Assembly (NCBI RefSeq): GCF_001278055.1
Contig: NZ_CP010802.1
Span: forward strand, 682,001 to 746,000
Source: Desulfuromonas soudanensis
Lineage (GTDB): Bacteria; Desulfobacterota; Desulfuromonadia; Desulfuromonadales; WTL
Reading direction: 5' to 3'
Length of the DNA stretch: 64,000 nucleotides
Under the pieces are notes generated by a model. It was not told where the DNA came from and ran no database searches. It saw only the letters and a program-made list of their open reading frames with translations. Positions 18,332 to 26,941 of this stretch are shown piece after piece. The stretch's first letter is position 1. The number at the start of each line of letters is the position of its first letter. The translations under genes and the position numbers were made by a program.

Positions 18332-20347
18332 GTGACGGCACTTGTCCATTTCAGCGGCGGGGTCGCCAGCTGGTTCTGGCCGGTCTATTTTCTGGTGACC
18401 ATCGAAGCCGCGGTGTTGTTCGAAGAGCCCCGGGATGTCTGGTGGCACGGCGCCCTCGGCGGGCTCCTCTACGGCGCCCTTCTCGGTGCCGAAAACCTGC
18501 ACCTGATCTCCTTTGTGGAAATGCCCTTTGTCAATCCCTGGGTTCACAACGATGTGTTTAATATCGTCCTGCTGTGGCTCTGGGTTTCTATCCTCAACGG
18601 CACCGTTGCAGTGATTGCCGCCTTTCTCATGGGGGTGATTCGCCGCGAGAATGTGGCGTTGCGCGAAAGCGAGACAAAACTGATCGGATTCCTCAATTCG
18701 GCCAACGATTTGATCTTCAGCTTCACCCCGGAAGGGAAATTCCTCTACGTCAATCGCTCCTGGAAGCAGATCCTAGGTTACGATCTGGATGCTCTCGCAG
18801 ATATGACCATGCTCGACATCGTCCAGGAAGAGCAGAAGGTCAAATGTCTGGCCGGCTTCCGCCGTTCCATGGCCGGTGCGAAGGTGACGCCCATCGAGGG
18901 GTATTTCCTTTCCCGGGACGGCCACCCGGTGGCGGTGGAGGGGAACATCACCTGCAATTTTCGCGACGGGGCCCCCGAGTCGATCTGGGGGATCTGCCGG
19001 GACATTACCCAACGCAAGGAGGCGCAGGAGCAGCTCCTGCACATGGCCCACCACGACACCCTGACCGGCCTCCCCAACCGCCGCTGTTTTCTCGACCGTC
19101 TCAAGCAGGCGCTGGCGCTCGCCCGCCGCCTCGAGCACCGGGTCGCCATCCTCTTTCTCGACCTCGACCGTTTCAAGATCATCAACGACACTCTCGGCCA
19201 CGGCGTGGGCGATAAGCTTCTGAAGGAGGTGGCAACGCGGCTTTCCGCCTGCGTACGGGAGGTCGATACCGTCGCCCGCATCGGCGGCGACGAGTTCATC
19301 CTCACCCTGGTCAATCTGAACCAGATCGCCGATGCCGAATTGGTCTCCCGGAAAATCCTCAAATCCCTCGCTGCTCCTGTACAGATCGACGGCAACGAGC
19401 TCTTCATCACCACCAGCATCGGCATCTCCGTCTATCCCGGAGACGCCGACGACCCCTCCGCCCTGGTGAAGAAGGCCGACGTCGCCATGTATCACGCCAA
19501 GGCGATGGGGAAGAACAACAGCCAGTTCTACACCCCCGCCCTCGACCGGGACGCCCTCCGCAAACTGGGGCTCGAAAACAGCATGCGCAAGGCCCTGGAG
19601 CGGGGGGAGTTCCGGGTCTACTTCCAGCCCAAGGTCGACACCGGCAGCGGCAAAATGTCCTCCCTGGAAGCCCTCCTGCGCTGGCAGCACCCTGAGCTGG
19701 GATTCCTCCTCCCCGCGGAATTTCTCAACATCGCCGAGGAGACCGGGATGATCGTCCCCATCGGCGAATGGGTCCTCTCCGAGGTCTGCCGGCAGTCCCG
19801 CCTCTGGCAGGATGCGGGACTCCCCCTGACGCCGATTTCCGTCAATCTTTCCGGGGTCCAGTTGCAGCAGAAGAACCTGGCCGAGACCATCTCCGGCATT
19901 CTGGCAACCACCGGGCTCGACGGGCGCTCCCTCGAACTGGAGATCACCGAGACGGTGATCATGCAGAACCCCGACTTCACCATCGGCATTCTCAACGAGC
20001 TCAAAGCGATCGGCGTCTCATTGTCGATTGACGATTTCGGCACCGGCTACTCGTCCCTGGCCCATCTCAAGCGCTTCGCCGTCAATACTCTGAAGATCGA
20101 CAAGTCCTTCGTGCGGGACGTCGACAGCAATCCCGCCGACGCCGCCATCGCCACGGCGATTATCGCCATGGCGAACAGTCTCAATCTCAAGGTGGTGGCC
20201 GAGGGTGTGGAAACCCTGGGGCAGCTCTCCTTTTTGCAGGGGTGCAGCTGCGACGAGGTGCAGGGATTCTATTTCAGCCGGGCCCTGCCGGCCTCGGAGA
20301 TTGAGGCTTTCCTCGGGAAGATCTTCCGGCAATCGGAGGCCTCCTGA
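18332..20347 (+). CDS. C-terminal part of the interrupted membrane-PAS-GGDEF-EAL protein
   Basis: 671 codons from the GTG at 18332; host coding sequence begins at 18293. Three to four membrane helices (to about residue 105) are followed by a PAS domain (about 115-230). The GGDEF domain (about 240-400) has an intact RIGGDEFI motif and the inhibitory I-site REVD five residues before it. The EAL domain (about 415-665) has LEALLRW, ELEITETVIM, IDDFGTGYSSL, VVAEGVET and QGFYFSRALP. Both c-di-GMP synthase and phosphodiesterase motifs are complete. The protein has lost the first helices because of the insertion at 15817-18292. Whether the rest is still translated from an internal start is unknown. 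Confidence 0.88.
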   Translation: MTALVHFSGGVASWFWPVYFLVTIEAAVLFEEPRDVWWHGALGGLLYGALLGAENLHLISFVEMPFVNPWVHNDVFNIVLLWLWVSILNGTVAVIAAFLMGVIRRENVALRESETKLIGFLNSANDLIFSFTPEGKFLYVNRSWKQILGYDLDALADMTMLDIVQEEQKVKCLAGFRRSMAGAKVTPIEGYFLSRDGHPVAVEGNITCNFRDGAPESIWGICRDITQRKEAQEQLLHMAHHDTLTGLPNRRCFLDRLKQALALARRLEHRVAILFLDLDRFKIINDTLGHGVGDKLLKEVATRLSACVREVDTVARIGGDEFILTLVNLNQIADAELVSRKILKSLAAPVQIDGNELFITTSIGISVYPGDADDPSALVKKADVAMYHAKAMGKNNSQFYTPALDRDALRKLGLENSMRKALERGEFRVYFQPKVDTGSGKMSSLEALLRWQHPELGFLLPAEFLNIAEETGMIVPIGEWVLSEVCRQSRLWQDAGLPLTPISVNLSGVQLQQKNLAETISGILATTGLDGRSLELEITETVIMQNPDFTIGILNELKAIGVSLSIDDFGTGYSSLAHLKRFAVNTLKIDKSFVRDVDSNPADAAIATAIIAMANSLNLKVVAEGVETLGQLSFLQGCSCDEVQGFYFSRALPASEIEAFLGKIFRQSEAS

Positions 20348-20384
20348 GCCTATTGCGCAGCGATCGGCTCCGCCGCAGAAACGG

Positions 20385-20425
20385 AAAAGCGCCCCGGAAT
20401 GAAATTTCCGGGGCGCTTTCTCTTC
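20385..20425 (+). terminator. Rho-independent terminator after the GGDEF/EAL gene
   Basis: Stem AAAGCGCCCCGGAA with TTCCGGGGCGCTTT around a 5-base loop (20386-20419), then TCTCTT. It lies 37 bp after the stop. Confidence 0.85.
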
Positions 20426-20486
20426 CGGAGCCGGAGGGTCGGTGTCGTGGTAGACTGAAGTCGAAGGAATAAAGAGGGGGGATACA

Positions 20487-20906
20487 ATGAGCGCGAGCCC
20501 TGTTTTGCCGTTGACGGTCTTTTACGACGGCGCCTGCAGCATCTGCGCGGCGGAAATCAGCCGCTACCGGAGTCAGCAGAGTCCGAAGCGGCTGGTGTTC
20601 GTCGACATCAGCGCCGCGGATTTTGTCCCCGAGGACCATGGACTGACCCGCGAGGCGGTGGAGAAGGAAATGCACGCCATCGATGGGGACGGCGTGGTTT
20701 ATACCGGTGTTGCAGCGTTCACCGCGATCTGGCGGATCGTCCCCGGATTTTTTTATTCTGCCCTGGCCGAGATTCTGGACCTTCCGGGGATTAACCTTCT
20801 GGCGCGCCTCGGTTACAAGGTTTTTGCCCGGTATCGCTACCTTTTGCCGCGGCGCACCCCGGAATGCGCCGATGAGAGCTGCAACCTGGGGCACCGGAAA
20901 AAATGA
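20487..20906 (+). CDS. DUF393 (DCC-type) thiol-disulfide-like protein
   Basis: 139 aa. The N-terminal motif TVFYDGACSICAAEI (about residues 10-24) is the DxxCxxC signature of the DUF393/DCC family, predicted thioredoxin-like proteins of unknown substrate. The conserved middle segment GVAAFTAIWRIVPG and the C-terminal ending with a Cys pair (PECADESC) are also visible. GAGGGGGG lies upstream of the ATG. It is a single gene between a terminator and an inverted repeat. Family assignment is good; the biological function is unknown. Confidence 0.85.
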   Translation: MSASPVLPLTVFYDGACSICAAEISRYRSQQSPKRLVFVDISAADFVPEDHGLTREAVEKEMHAIDGDGVVYTGVAAFTAIWRIVPGFFYSALAEILDLPGINLLARLGYKVFARYRYLLPRRTPECADESCNLGHRKK

Positions 20907-20920
20907 AATCAGGGGTTTTT

Positions 20921-20997
20921 AGCCACCAAGACACGGAGACACCAAGAAAAATAAATTAAACAAAAAGCTTTCCTGGTGGCCTGGTGCCTTGGTGGCA
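20921..20997. repeat. Dispersed inverted repeat, CACCAAGG variant
   Basis: Left arm gccaccaagacacggagaca (20922-20941) and right arm tcctggtggcctggtgcctt continuing to ggtggc at 20996 form an imperfect long stem. It lies between the convergent DUF393 gene and ferritin gene, where it could end both transcripts. Confidence 0.7.
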
Positions 20998-21033
20998 GAT
21001 TAAAGCTTGGCGGTCTCCGTTGTTCACCGGTCG

Positions 21034-21546
21034 CTAGGCCGCTGCCGTCGGCGGGACGAAGACCCGGGCGGCGAGTTCCTGGTCGAGGAGAAGGAGTCCG
21101 CGGCCGTCCCCTTCGACCCGCTTCAGTTTGCGGATGATCAGGGAGAAGGAGGCCTCTTCCTCGACCTGCTCGGTGACGAACCATTGCAGCATGATCTGGG
21201 CGGCGTGGTGTCCTTCCTTGCGGGAGAGATCCATCAGCTTGCCGATGCGATCGGTGACGAAGAGCTCATGTTTGAGGCCGAACTCGAAGGCGTCGAGGGG
21301 CGACTTGAAGGTGTTCTGCGGCCCGTCGATGGGACGCAGTTCGGTGCGGCCGCCGGCGTCGCAGGTGAATTTGAAGAATTTCTCGCCATGGGTCATTTCT
21401 TCCAGAGCCTGGACCCGCATCCAGCTGGCAAAGCCGGGGAGATCCTCCGATTGAAAATAACCGGCCATCGCCATATAGAGGTAGGCCGAGAAAAATTCGT
21501 TTTTCATCTGTTCGTTGAGCGCATCCTGCAGTTTGGGGTTGATCAT
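21034..21546 (-). CDS. ftnA: Ferritin (FtnA-type iron storage protein)
   Basis: 170 aa from the ATG at 21546 with GGAGGACACC directly upstream; an in-frame ATG 19 codons earlier is unsupported. It is a four-helix ferritin fold starting INPKLQDALNEQMKNEFFSA. Ferroxidase-site residues are visible: E in MKNEFFSAYLY, ExxH in LEEMTHGEKF, and E in VTEQVEEEASF. There is no haem-binding methionine typical of bacterioferritin. It stores iron as ferric mineral in the cytoplasm. It is a lone gene, divergent from engB. Confidence 0.95.
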   Translation of the reverse strand: MINPKLQDALNEQMKNEFFSAYLYMAMAGYFQSEDLPGFASWMRVQALEEMTHGEKFFKFTCDAGGRTELRPIDGPQNTFKSPLDAFEFGLKHELFVTDRIGKLMDLSRKEGHHAAQIMLQWFVTEQVEEEASFSLIIRKLKRVEGDGRGLLLLDQELAARVFVPPTAAA

Positions 21547-21722
21547 GGTGTCCTCCGCTGGGGATTGAATGAAGTGGTGCCGGTCAATGTCGCCGTAAAG
21601 CATACCAAATAGGTAAACTTTGTCCAGCCCGATGACGTTCTCCTTGCGGTCGTTGCAAATGTTTAACCGCTGGGCTATTCTGCTCCCTGATATCGACCCC
21701 CTTTTTTTCGGAGATTGCCGTT

Positions 21723-22391
21723 TTGCACATCAAGTCCACCACCTTCGTCAAGAGCGCCACCAAACCCGCCAACTACCCCCCCGCCGCGCTCCCTGAGATC
21801 GCCTTTGCCGGCCGCAGCAACGTCGGCAAGAGTTCGCTCATCAACGTCCTGGTCAATCGCAAGGCCCTGGTGCGCACCTCCTCGACGCCGGGGCGGACCC
21901 AGCTCCTCAATTTTTTCGACATCAATGGCGCCTTCTCGCTCGTCGACCTCCCCGGTTACGGCTTCGCCAAGGTGCCCCTGGCCGTGAAGAAGGAGTGGGG
22001 ACCGATGGTCCGCACCTATCTGGAGCGGCGGGAGAGCCTGCGGGCGGTGGTCGTTCTCTTCGATATCCGGCGCGTTCCTCGCGAGGAGGACCTGCAGCTC
22101 CTCGACTGGCTCGAGGAGCTCTCCGTGCCGACCATCCCGGTGATCACCAAGATCGACAAGGTCAGCCGCGGGCAGAGGCTCAAGCAGATCGGCCCGATCC
22201 TCGAGGCGACGGGCCTGGACCGGGACGATTTCACCCTCTTTTCGGCGCCGACCCGGGAGGGGATGGAGGAGATCTGGGAGCGCGTTGAAGCGGCCCTCGA
22301 GGCCGGCGAGGAGCCCGATCCCTCCATCGAATCGGATTCCTCCGCCGTCCCCGGTGACGAAGCCGACCTTTCGCCCCCGACCGGAGAGTGA
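21723..22391 (+). CDS. engB: EngB/YsxC ribosome biogenesis GTP-binding protein
   Basis: 222 aa. The TTG start at 21723 has GGAG about 10 bases upstream, and the N-terminus [11 protein letters not shown] is typical. GTPase motifs: G1 GRSNVGKSS (about 30-38), G2 [10 protein letters not shown]3 [10 protein letters not shown]4 TKIDK, G5 FSAPT. It assists assembly of the large ribosomal subunit. The C-terminal 25 residues are a low-complexity acidic tail beyond the usual end of the family. Its stop overlaps the GTG of the next gene. Confidence 0.96.
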   Translation: MHIKSTTFVKSATKPANYPPAALPEIAFAGRSNVGKSSLINVLVNRKALVRTSSTPGRTQLLNFFDINGAFSLVDLPGYGFAKVPLAVKKEWGPMVRTYLERRESLRAVVVLFDIRRVPREEDLQLLDWLEELSVPTIPVITKIDKVSRGQRLKQIGPILEATGLDRDDFTLFSAPTREGMEEIWERVEAALEAGEEPDPSIESDSSAVPGDEADLSPPTGE

Positions 22392-22645
22392 GCGGCGCCA
22401 TGCAGTGGTTCGGTTTTCTCGGCGGCCTGATGGTCGCCTTCGGCTTCGTCCCCCAGATCGTCAAGGCGCTGCGCACCCGCTCGACGGGTGACCTCTCGAT
22501 CTTCATGCTGATGACGATCTTCACCGGCGGCCTCTTCTACACCGCCTACGCCCTCTGGGCCGGCGACCCGGTCTTCATCACCATCAATCTTCTCGCCACC
22601 GCCAACACCCTGGTCCTCCTTATCCTCAAGGTGCGCTACCGCTAG
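22388..22645 (+). CDS. SemiSWEET/PQ-loop family small membrane transporter
   Basis: 85 aa with three membrane helices and the PQ motif in [20 protein letters not shown] (about residues 15-34), characteristic of SemiSWEET proteins, which dimerise to move sugars. The GTG at 22388 overlaps the engB stop; an ATG at 22400 is an equally plausible start. The substrate is not predictable from sequence. Confidence 0.85.
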   Translation: MSGAMQWFGFLGGLMVAFGFVPQIVKALRTRSTGDLSIFMLMTIFTGGLFYTAYALWAGDPVFITINLLATANTLVLLILKVRYR

Positions 22646-22666
22646 GCTTCCAAAATAAGGCTTCTC

Positions 22667-22746
22667 ACCACTGAGGCACAGAGGCACAGAGAAATTTTCT
22701 TTGCTAAATTTGGCCTGACTCGGTGTCCTCTGTGCCTCAGTGGTTC
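22667..22746. repeat. Dispersed inverted repeat, CACAGAGG variant
   Basis: Left arm 22667-22693 contains gaggcacagaggcacagag; right arm 22721-22746 contains tcctctgtgcctcagtggt. It lies 20 bp after the SemiSWEET gene and before the promoter of cobalamin block 1. Confidence 0.75.
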
Positions 22747-22804
22747 AATTTGTTTTTTCAAGAGGACATCATGCGGCGACGGCCCCTGAAAACCGGTTAT
22801 TTCA

Positions 22805-22834
22805 TTGACAGTCCGGCGAAGGGTTTGTTACAAG
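22805..22834 (+). promoter_or_regulatory. Candidate sigma-70 promoter of cobalamin block 1
   Basis: TTGACA at 22805-22810, 18-bp spacer, TACAAG at 22829-22834. It would start transcription about 10 bp before the riboswitch aptamer. Confidence 0.55.
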
Positions 22835-22845
22835 AGTCAGACAAT

Positions 22846-23014
22846 TAGAGATCCAGGTGCCCGCTTCGGCGGGAGAATAGGGAAGAGGGTGAGAACCCCT
22901 CGCTGCCCCGCAACTGTGTGTGGTGACGAAAACCGGAGTTCATGCCACTGTCCCGTCAGGGATGGGAAGGCCCGGTTAAGTAGGACGAACCACGAGTCAG
23001 GAGACCTGCCCGGA
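22846..23014 (+). promoter_or_regulatory. Cobalamin (AdoCbl) riboswitch 1
   Basis: A classic aptamer layout with the B12 box GAGTCAGGAGACCTGCC at 22994-23010, the upstream GGGAAGAGGGTGAGAACCCC segment, GCCCCGCAACTGT, and the closing stem pairing CAGGTGC with the box end. It lies ahead of cobO and the rest of block 1. It is followed by a terminator with an alternative pairing partner, so it most likely stops transcription when adenosylcobalamin is bound. Confidence 0.93.
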
Positions 23015-23038
23015 TTTTATTTGCCAGCCTTTCGCGGG

Positions 23039-23097
23039 AGAGGTTGGGGTCTCTGCCATTTGGAAACCCCGACCTCTTTCGCGAGGCGGGGTTTTTT
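23039..23097 (+). terminator. Riboswitch 1 expression platform: terminator with competing antiterminator
   Basis: The terminator stem pairs 23066-23076 (CCCCG, CCTC) with 23083-23091 and is followed by six T. The upstream segment AGAGGTTGGGG (23039-23049) is complementary to CCCCGACCTCT (23067-23077), the 5' arm of the terminator, so the two folds exclude each other. Confidence 0.82.
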
Positions 23098-23114
23098 GCG
23101 TCGGGGAGTCGAAG

Positions 23115-23636
23115 GTGGAACAGGGATTGATCCAGGTCTATACCGGCGAAGGAAAAGGGAAGACCACTGCCGCCACCGGACTGGCGGTGCGGGCCCTGGG
23201 GCAGGGGTTCCGGGTCTTGCTGGTGCGCTTTCTCAAACCGCAGGAGCCCGCCAGCGGCGAGATCCTTTTCCTGCAGGGGACGCCGTCGCTGGAGATCCTC
23301 ACCGCCGGCGTGGGGATCATTGGTACGCCCGGTGATTCTCCTGTGGTGGCCCGCAGCGTCGTCGAGACCTTCGAACGCGCCCGGCAGAGACTGGCGGAGG
23401 GGCAGTTCGACCTCCTCATCCTCGACGAGATCAACAACGCCCTGCACCGCGGCCATCTCCCGCTGCAGGAGTTTCTCGCCTTTCTCGACGACCGTCCGGC
23501 GGGGTTGGAAATTGTTCTGACCGGGCGCAACGCCCCGGAAGCCGTCCTCGAGCGGGCCCACCTGGTGACCCGGATGGCGGCGGAAAAACACCCCCTGCAG
23601 CAGGGGATCCCGGCGCGCCGGGGGATCGAGTTCTGA
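23115..23636 (+). CDS. cobO: CobO/BtuR, cob(I)yrinic acid a,c-diamide adenosyltransferase
   Basis: 173 aa, GTG start with GGGGAG upstream. Walker A GEGKGKTTAA (about residues 11-20), Walker B-like LLILDEINNAL (about 96-106). It transfers the adenosyl group of ATP to Co(I) corrinoid. It is first gene behind riboswitch 1, 5 bp before cobU. Family identity is clear from the P-loop and the DEINNAL motif. Confidence 0.95.
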   Translation: MEQGLIQVYTGEGKGKTTAATGLAVRALGQGFRVLLVRFLKPQEPASGEILFLQGTPSLEILTAGVGIIGTPGDSPVVARSVVETFERARQRLAEGQFDLLILDEINNALHRGHLPLQEFLAFLDDRPAGLEIVLTGRNAPEAVLERAHLVTRMAAEKHPLQQGIPARRGIEF

Positions 23637-23640
23637 AGTT

Positions 23641-24162
23641 ATGGCCCAAGTGATCTATATCAGCGGCGGCGCCCGCTCGGGGAAATCCGCATATGCCCAG
23701 CGTCTCGCCGAAGCCTGTCCGGGGCCGCTTCTTTATCTGGCGACCGCCGGGGTTCATGACGGCGAGATGGCCGAGCGGGTCGCGCGGCACCAGCGGCAGC
23801 GGGGGGATCGCTGGTCGACCCTCGAGGAACCACTCGACCTCAGCGGCCGCCTCCCCGCCGCATCAGCGGGCCAGGGGGCGATCCTTCTCGACTGCGTCAC
23901 CCTGTGGATCACCAACCTCCTCTTCCACCACGGCGAGGAGACGGCGCCGGTCTTTGCGGCGGTCGAGGAATTCATCCGCATCCTCCCGTCCCTTGAGGCC
24001 CCGTTGTTTTTGGTTTCCAATGAAGTCGGCCAGGGGATCGTGCCGGAGAATCGCCTGGCGCGTCTCTTCCGCGATCTGGCCGGCGAGGTCAACCAGCGCC
24101 TGGCGGCCACTGCCGACGAGGCCTGGCTGGTGGTCTCGGGGCTGCCGTTGCGGTTGAAATGA
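23641..24162 (+). CDS. cobU: CobU, adenosylcobinamide kinase/guanylyltransferase
   Basis: 173 aa. The P-loop ISGGARSGKSAYAQ lies at about residues 7-20. The segment VARHQRQRGDRW contains the conserved His of the guanylylation site, and later LLDCVTLWITNLL and VSNEVGQGIVPEN are family signatures. It phosphorylates adenosylcobinamide and attaches GMP, activating it for nucleotide-loop assembly by CobS. It follows cobO by 4 bp. The next gene, cobT, is separated by an inverted repeat. Confidence 0.95.
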   Translation: MAQVIYISGGARSGKSAYAQRLAEACPGPLLYLATAGVHDGEMAERVARHQRQRGDRWSTLEEPLDLSGRLPAASAGQGAILLDCVTLWITNLLFHHGEETAPVFAAVEEFIRILPSLEAPLFLVSNEVGQGIVPENRLARLFRDLAGEVNQRLAATADEAWLVVSGLPLRLK

Positions 24163-24189
24163 TTCGAGGTTGTTCGGGAAAAGTCTTTT

Positions 24190-24277
24190 TACCACAGAGG
24201 CACAGAGGCACAGAGGCACAGAGTTAAGCGCTCGATTTTATATATGTTTTTCTCTGTGACTCTGTGTCTCTGTGGTC
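24190..24277. repeat. Dispersed inverted repeat, CACAGAGG variant, between cobU and cobT
   Basis: Left arm 24190-24223 holds four tandem copies of CACAGAGG (last one partial); right arm 24251-24277 reads ctctgtgtctctgtggt. This is the clearest example of the 8-bp period in the family. Confidence 0.8.
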
Positions 24278-24332
24278 ATTCTTGAGATTTTGTGAATCCA
24301 CCATTTTTAACGCGATACAAAGAGGTTCCGAC

Positions 24333-25394
24333 ATGTCCCGCATCGATCTGCAGAGCGCCCTTGAACGCATCCGCCCCGTCAGTTCCGAACGCCTGGCCGA
24401 AATTCAGTCGCGCATCGACCGCCAGGCCAAGCCCCAGGGGTCGCTCGGGCGCCTCGAGGAGTTCGCCCGCCGTTACGTGGCCATCACCGGGCGCGAGGAT
24501 GTGCGCAGGAAAGCGGTCTTCACCTTCGCAGGCGATCACGGCGTGGTCGAGGAAGGGGTCAGCGCCTTTCCCAGGGAAGTCACCCCGCAGATGGTCCTCA
24601 ACTTCCTCGACGGCGGCGCGGCGATCAACGCTCTGGCCCGGTCCGTCGGCGCCGAGGTGGTGGTGGTCGACATGGGGGTCGACTATGACTTTTCGCCGAT
24701 GGAGGGACTGCTGCTGAAGAAGGTCGCCAAAGGAACGGCCAATTTTGCCAGGGGTCCGGCGATGACGCGCCGGCAGGCCATTCAGGCCCTGGAGACCGGG
24801 ATCGAGATCGCCTTCGACTGCAAGGAAAAGGGGATCGATCTGGTCGGCACCGGCGACATGGGGATCGGCAATACCACCCCCTCGACGGCCATTGCCGCCG
24901 CCTTCACCGGCCTCTCCGTCGCCAGGCTCACCCACCGCGGCACCGGGATCGGCGATGCGGCCCTGGCCCGCAAGATCGTCGTCATCGAAGAAGGGCTCAA
25001 ACTCAACGCCCCCGACCCCGCCGATCCCGTCGACGTGCTGGCCAAGGTCGGCGGCTTCGAAATCGGGGGCATCGCCGGACTGGTTCTCGGCTGCGCCGCC
25101 TGCGGGATTCCGGTGGTGGTCGACGGTTTCATCTCCACGGCCGGAGCGCTGATCGCCTCCGAGCTGCACCCCGGGGTCAGGGACTATATTTTCGCCGCCC
25201 ACCAGTCGGTGGAGATCGGTCACGGCGCCATGCTCGAGCGCATCGGCCAGCGGCCGATCCTCAACCTCGATATGCGTCTCGGCGAAGGGACCGGCGGCGC
25301 CCTGGCCATGGGGCTGATCGAAGCATCGCTGCGGGCGTTGCGAGAGATCCGCACCTTTGACGATGCCGGAGTCAGCGGGCAGGAGGCGCCATGA
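24333..25394 (+). CDS. cobT: CobT, nicotinate-nucleotide:dimethylbenzimidazole phosphoribosyltransferase
   Basis: 353 aa from the ATG at 24333 with AGAGG upstream; an open extension to 24264 begins inside the repeat and is not credible. Family motifs: [12 protein letters not shown] (about 33-44), [29 protein letters not shown] and [13 protein letters not shown], which holds the catalytic Glu. It activates the lower-ligand base to its alpha-ribotide phosphate. With a BzaF-like gene in the same block, the native base may be 5-hydroxybenzimidazole. The stop overlaps cobS by 4 bases. Confidence 0.96.
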   Translation: MSRIDLQSALERIRPVSSERLAEIQSRIDRQAKPQGSLGRLEEFARRYVAITGREDVRRKAVFTFAGDHGVVEEGVSAFPREVTPQMVLNFLDGGAAINALARSVGAEVVVVDMGVDYDFSPMEGLLLKKVAKGTANFARGPAMTRRQAIQALETGIEIAFDCKEKGIDLVGTGDMGIGNTTPSTAIAAAFTGLSVARLTHRGTGIGDAALARKIVVIEEGLKLNAPDPADPVDVLAKVGGFEIGGIAGLVLGCAACGIPVVVDGFISTAGALIASELHPGVRDYIFAAHQSVEIGHGAMLERIGQRPILNLDMRLGEGTGGALAMGLIEASLRALREIRTFDDAGVSGQEAP

Positions 25395-26140
25395 AGCAGG
25401 AGTGGGAAGATTTCCGCATCGCCGGCGCCTTTCTGACCATATTTCCCGTCGCCCGGGAACTCTCCATGGAGCCGGAGCGCCTGGCGCGCAGCATGGGCCT
25501 CTTCCCGGCCGTGGGGGCGGTCATCGGCCTCGCCCTGGTGGTGCTCAACTGGGTGCTGACGCCGCTGATTCCCCGGCCGGTTCTCGACTGCCTGCTGATC
25601 CTCATGCTCATCGCCGCCACCGGCGCCCTCCATCTCGACGGCATCGCCGATCTCATCGACGGCCTCGCCGGCGGCAAGGACCGGGAAGGGGCCCTGGCCA
25701 TCATGAAGGACAGCCGGGTCGGGGCGATGGGCGTCGTCGGGCTGGTGATGGTCCTCCTCCTCAAGTACCTCTCCCTGTACAACGTCCCGGCGCCCCTCAA
25801 GTCGGCGGCACTGATCTTCATGCCGGTCGCCGGGCGCTGGATTCAGGTTGTCCTCGCCGCCTCCTGCCGCTACGTGCGCGCCGAAGGGGGGACAGGCGGG
25901 GCCTTCGTCGACCACGTCGGCGAGCGCGAGATGCTCATCGCCACCGCCACCCTGATCCTGGCCGCGGTGGTCCTCTTCGGCAAAAGCGGATTTTTCCTCA
26001 TCCTTCTCCTCGGGATCGCCGCCATTGGACTGATCCGCTACTTCAACGCCCGCCTCGGCGGGGTCACCGGCGACGTCCTCGGTGCCGGGACCGAAATCAT
26101 CGAGGTCCTGACCCTGGTGCTGGTGCTGGCTCTCCACTGA
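25391..26140 (+). CDS. cobS: CobS, adenosylcobinamide-GDP ribazoletransferase (cobalamin synthase)
   Basis: 249 aa integral membrane protein with about six to seven helices. The acidic signature [18 protein letters not shown] (about 76-93) binds Mg and is diagnostic; [10 protein letters not shown] follows. It joins adenosylcobinamide-GDP to alpha-ribazole phosphate in the inner membrane. The ATG overlaps the cobT stop (ATGA), so the two are translationally coupled. Confidence 0.95.
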   Translation: MKQEWEDFRIAGAFLTIFPVARELSMEPERLARSMGLFPAVGAVIGLALVVLNWVLTPLIPRPVLDCLLILMLIAATGALHLDGIADLIDGLAGGKDREGALAIMKDSRVGAMGVVGLVMVLLLKYLSLYNVPAPLKSAALIFMPVAGRWIQVVLAASCRYVRAEGGTGGAFVDHVGEREMLIATATLILAAVVLFGKSGFFLILLLGIAAIGLIRYFNARLGGVTGDVLGAGTEIIEVLTLVLVLALH

Positions 26141-26218
26141 TGCGCCGGGGTGATTAAGCCGCGATGGTCGGGCCTGATTGGATTTGAATATTTGAGGGCT
26201 TAACAAAAACTCAAAAAT

Positions 26219-26297
26219 TACCACAGAGACACAGAGGCACAGAGCTAGGAACTTAATGTTATTAGTTGTTTCTCTGTGCCTCTGTGTCTCTGTGGTG
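26219..26297. repeat. Dispersed inverted repeat, CACAGAGG variant, between cobS and cobC
   Basis: Left arm 26219-26244 (ccacagagacacagaggcac) and right arm 26271-26297 (gcctctgtgtctctgtggt) form a nearly perfect stem of about 26 bp around a 26-base A/T-rich loop. Confidence 0.8.
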
Positions 26298-26338
26298 AAA
26301 AAACGTTTTTGGCGAGGCTATTAAGCAAAGGAGCCGAG

Positions 26339-26938
26339 ATGACGCGAACCAGGATTTACCTCGTCCGCCACGGCCAGGTCGAGGGGCACGAGCAGAAGCG
26401 CTACAACGGCCAGGGGGATATTCCTCTGACCGCCGAGGGGCAGGCCCAGTTCGGCCTGTTGCAGCTGCGTCTCAAGAAAAAGAAGCTCTCCGCCGGGTAC
26501 AGCAGCGACCTCTCCCGCTGCCTCGACGGCGCCCGGCTCCTCCTTGCCCCCCATGAACTCCAGCCGATGGCCCGCCCGGACCTCCGGGAGCTGAACATCG
26601 GCATGTGGCAGGGAAAGACCTGGCGGGAGCTGCAGGACGAATATCCCGAGGAGTGGCAGGCGCGCCTCGACGACATCATCCATTACCAGGTTCCCGGCGG
26701 CGAGAGCCTGCTGGAGATGGCCGAGCGGGTCCGCCAGGCGATGGGCGAGATTGTCGCCGCTCATCCCGGCGAGGAGGTCCTGGTGGTCGGCCACGGCGGC
26801 GTCAACCGGGTGATTCTCCTCGACGCCATCGGCGCCCCCCTCGATCGTCTCTTTCACATCGAGCAGGATTTCGGCTGCCTCAACGTCATCGACTACTACC
26901 CCGACGGGGTGAGCGTCGTCGCCCTGCTGAACGGGTAG
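26339..26938 (+). CDS. cobC: CobC-type alpha-ribazole phosphatase (histidine phosphatase family)
   Basis: 199 aa from the ATG at 26339 with AAGGAG upstream; an open upstream extension starts inside the repeat. The phosphatase core motif YLVRHGQVEG (about residues 7-16) holds the phospho-accepting His. The second catalytic segment is VLVVGHGGVNRVIL (about 143-156), and RELNIGMWQGKTW is a typical family stretch. Its position between cobS and cbiA supports alpha-ribazole-5'-phosphate or adenosylcobalamin-phosphate as substrate, although histidine phosphatases are functionally diverse. Confidence 0.88.
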   Translation: MTRTRIYLVRHGQVEGHEQKRYNGQGDIPLTAEGQAQFGLLQLRLKKKKLSAGYSSDLSRCLDGARLLLAPHELQPMARPDLRELNIGMWQGKTWRELQDEYPEEWQARLDDIIHYQVPGGESLLEMAERVRQAMGEIVAAHPGEEVLVVGHGGVNRVILLDAIGAPLDRLFHIEQDFGCLNVIDYYPDGVSVVALLNG

Positions 26939-26941
26939 TTC

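Noticed and set aside
24190-24277. CRISPR-like array (CACAGAGG copies)
   Set aside because: The 8-bp units are contiguous with no spacers and belong to an inverted repeat; no cas gene is in the window.
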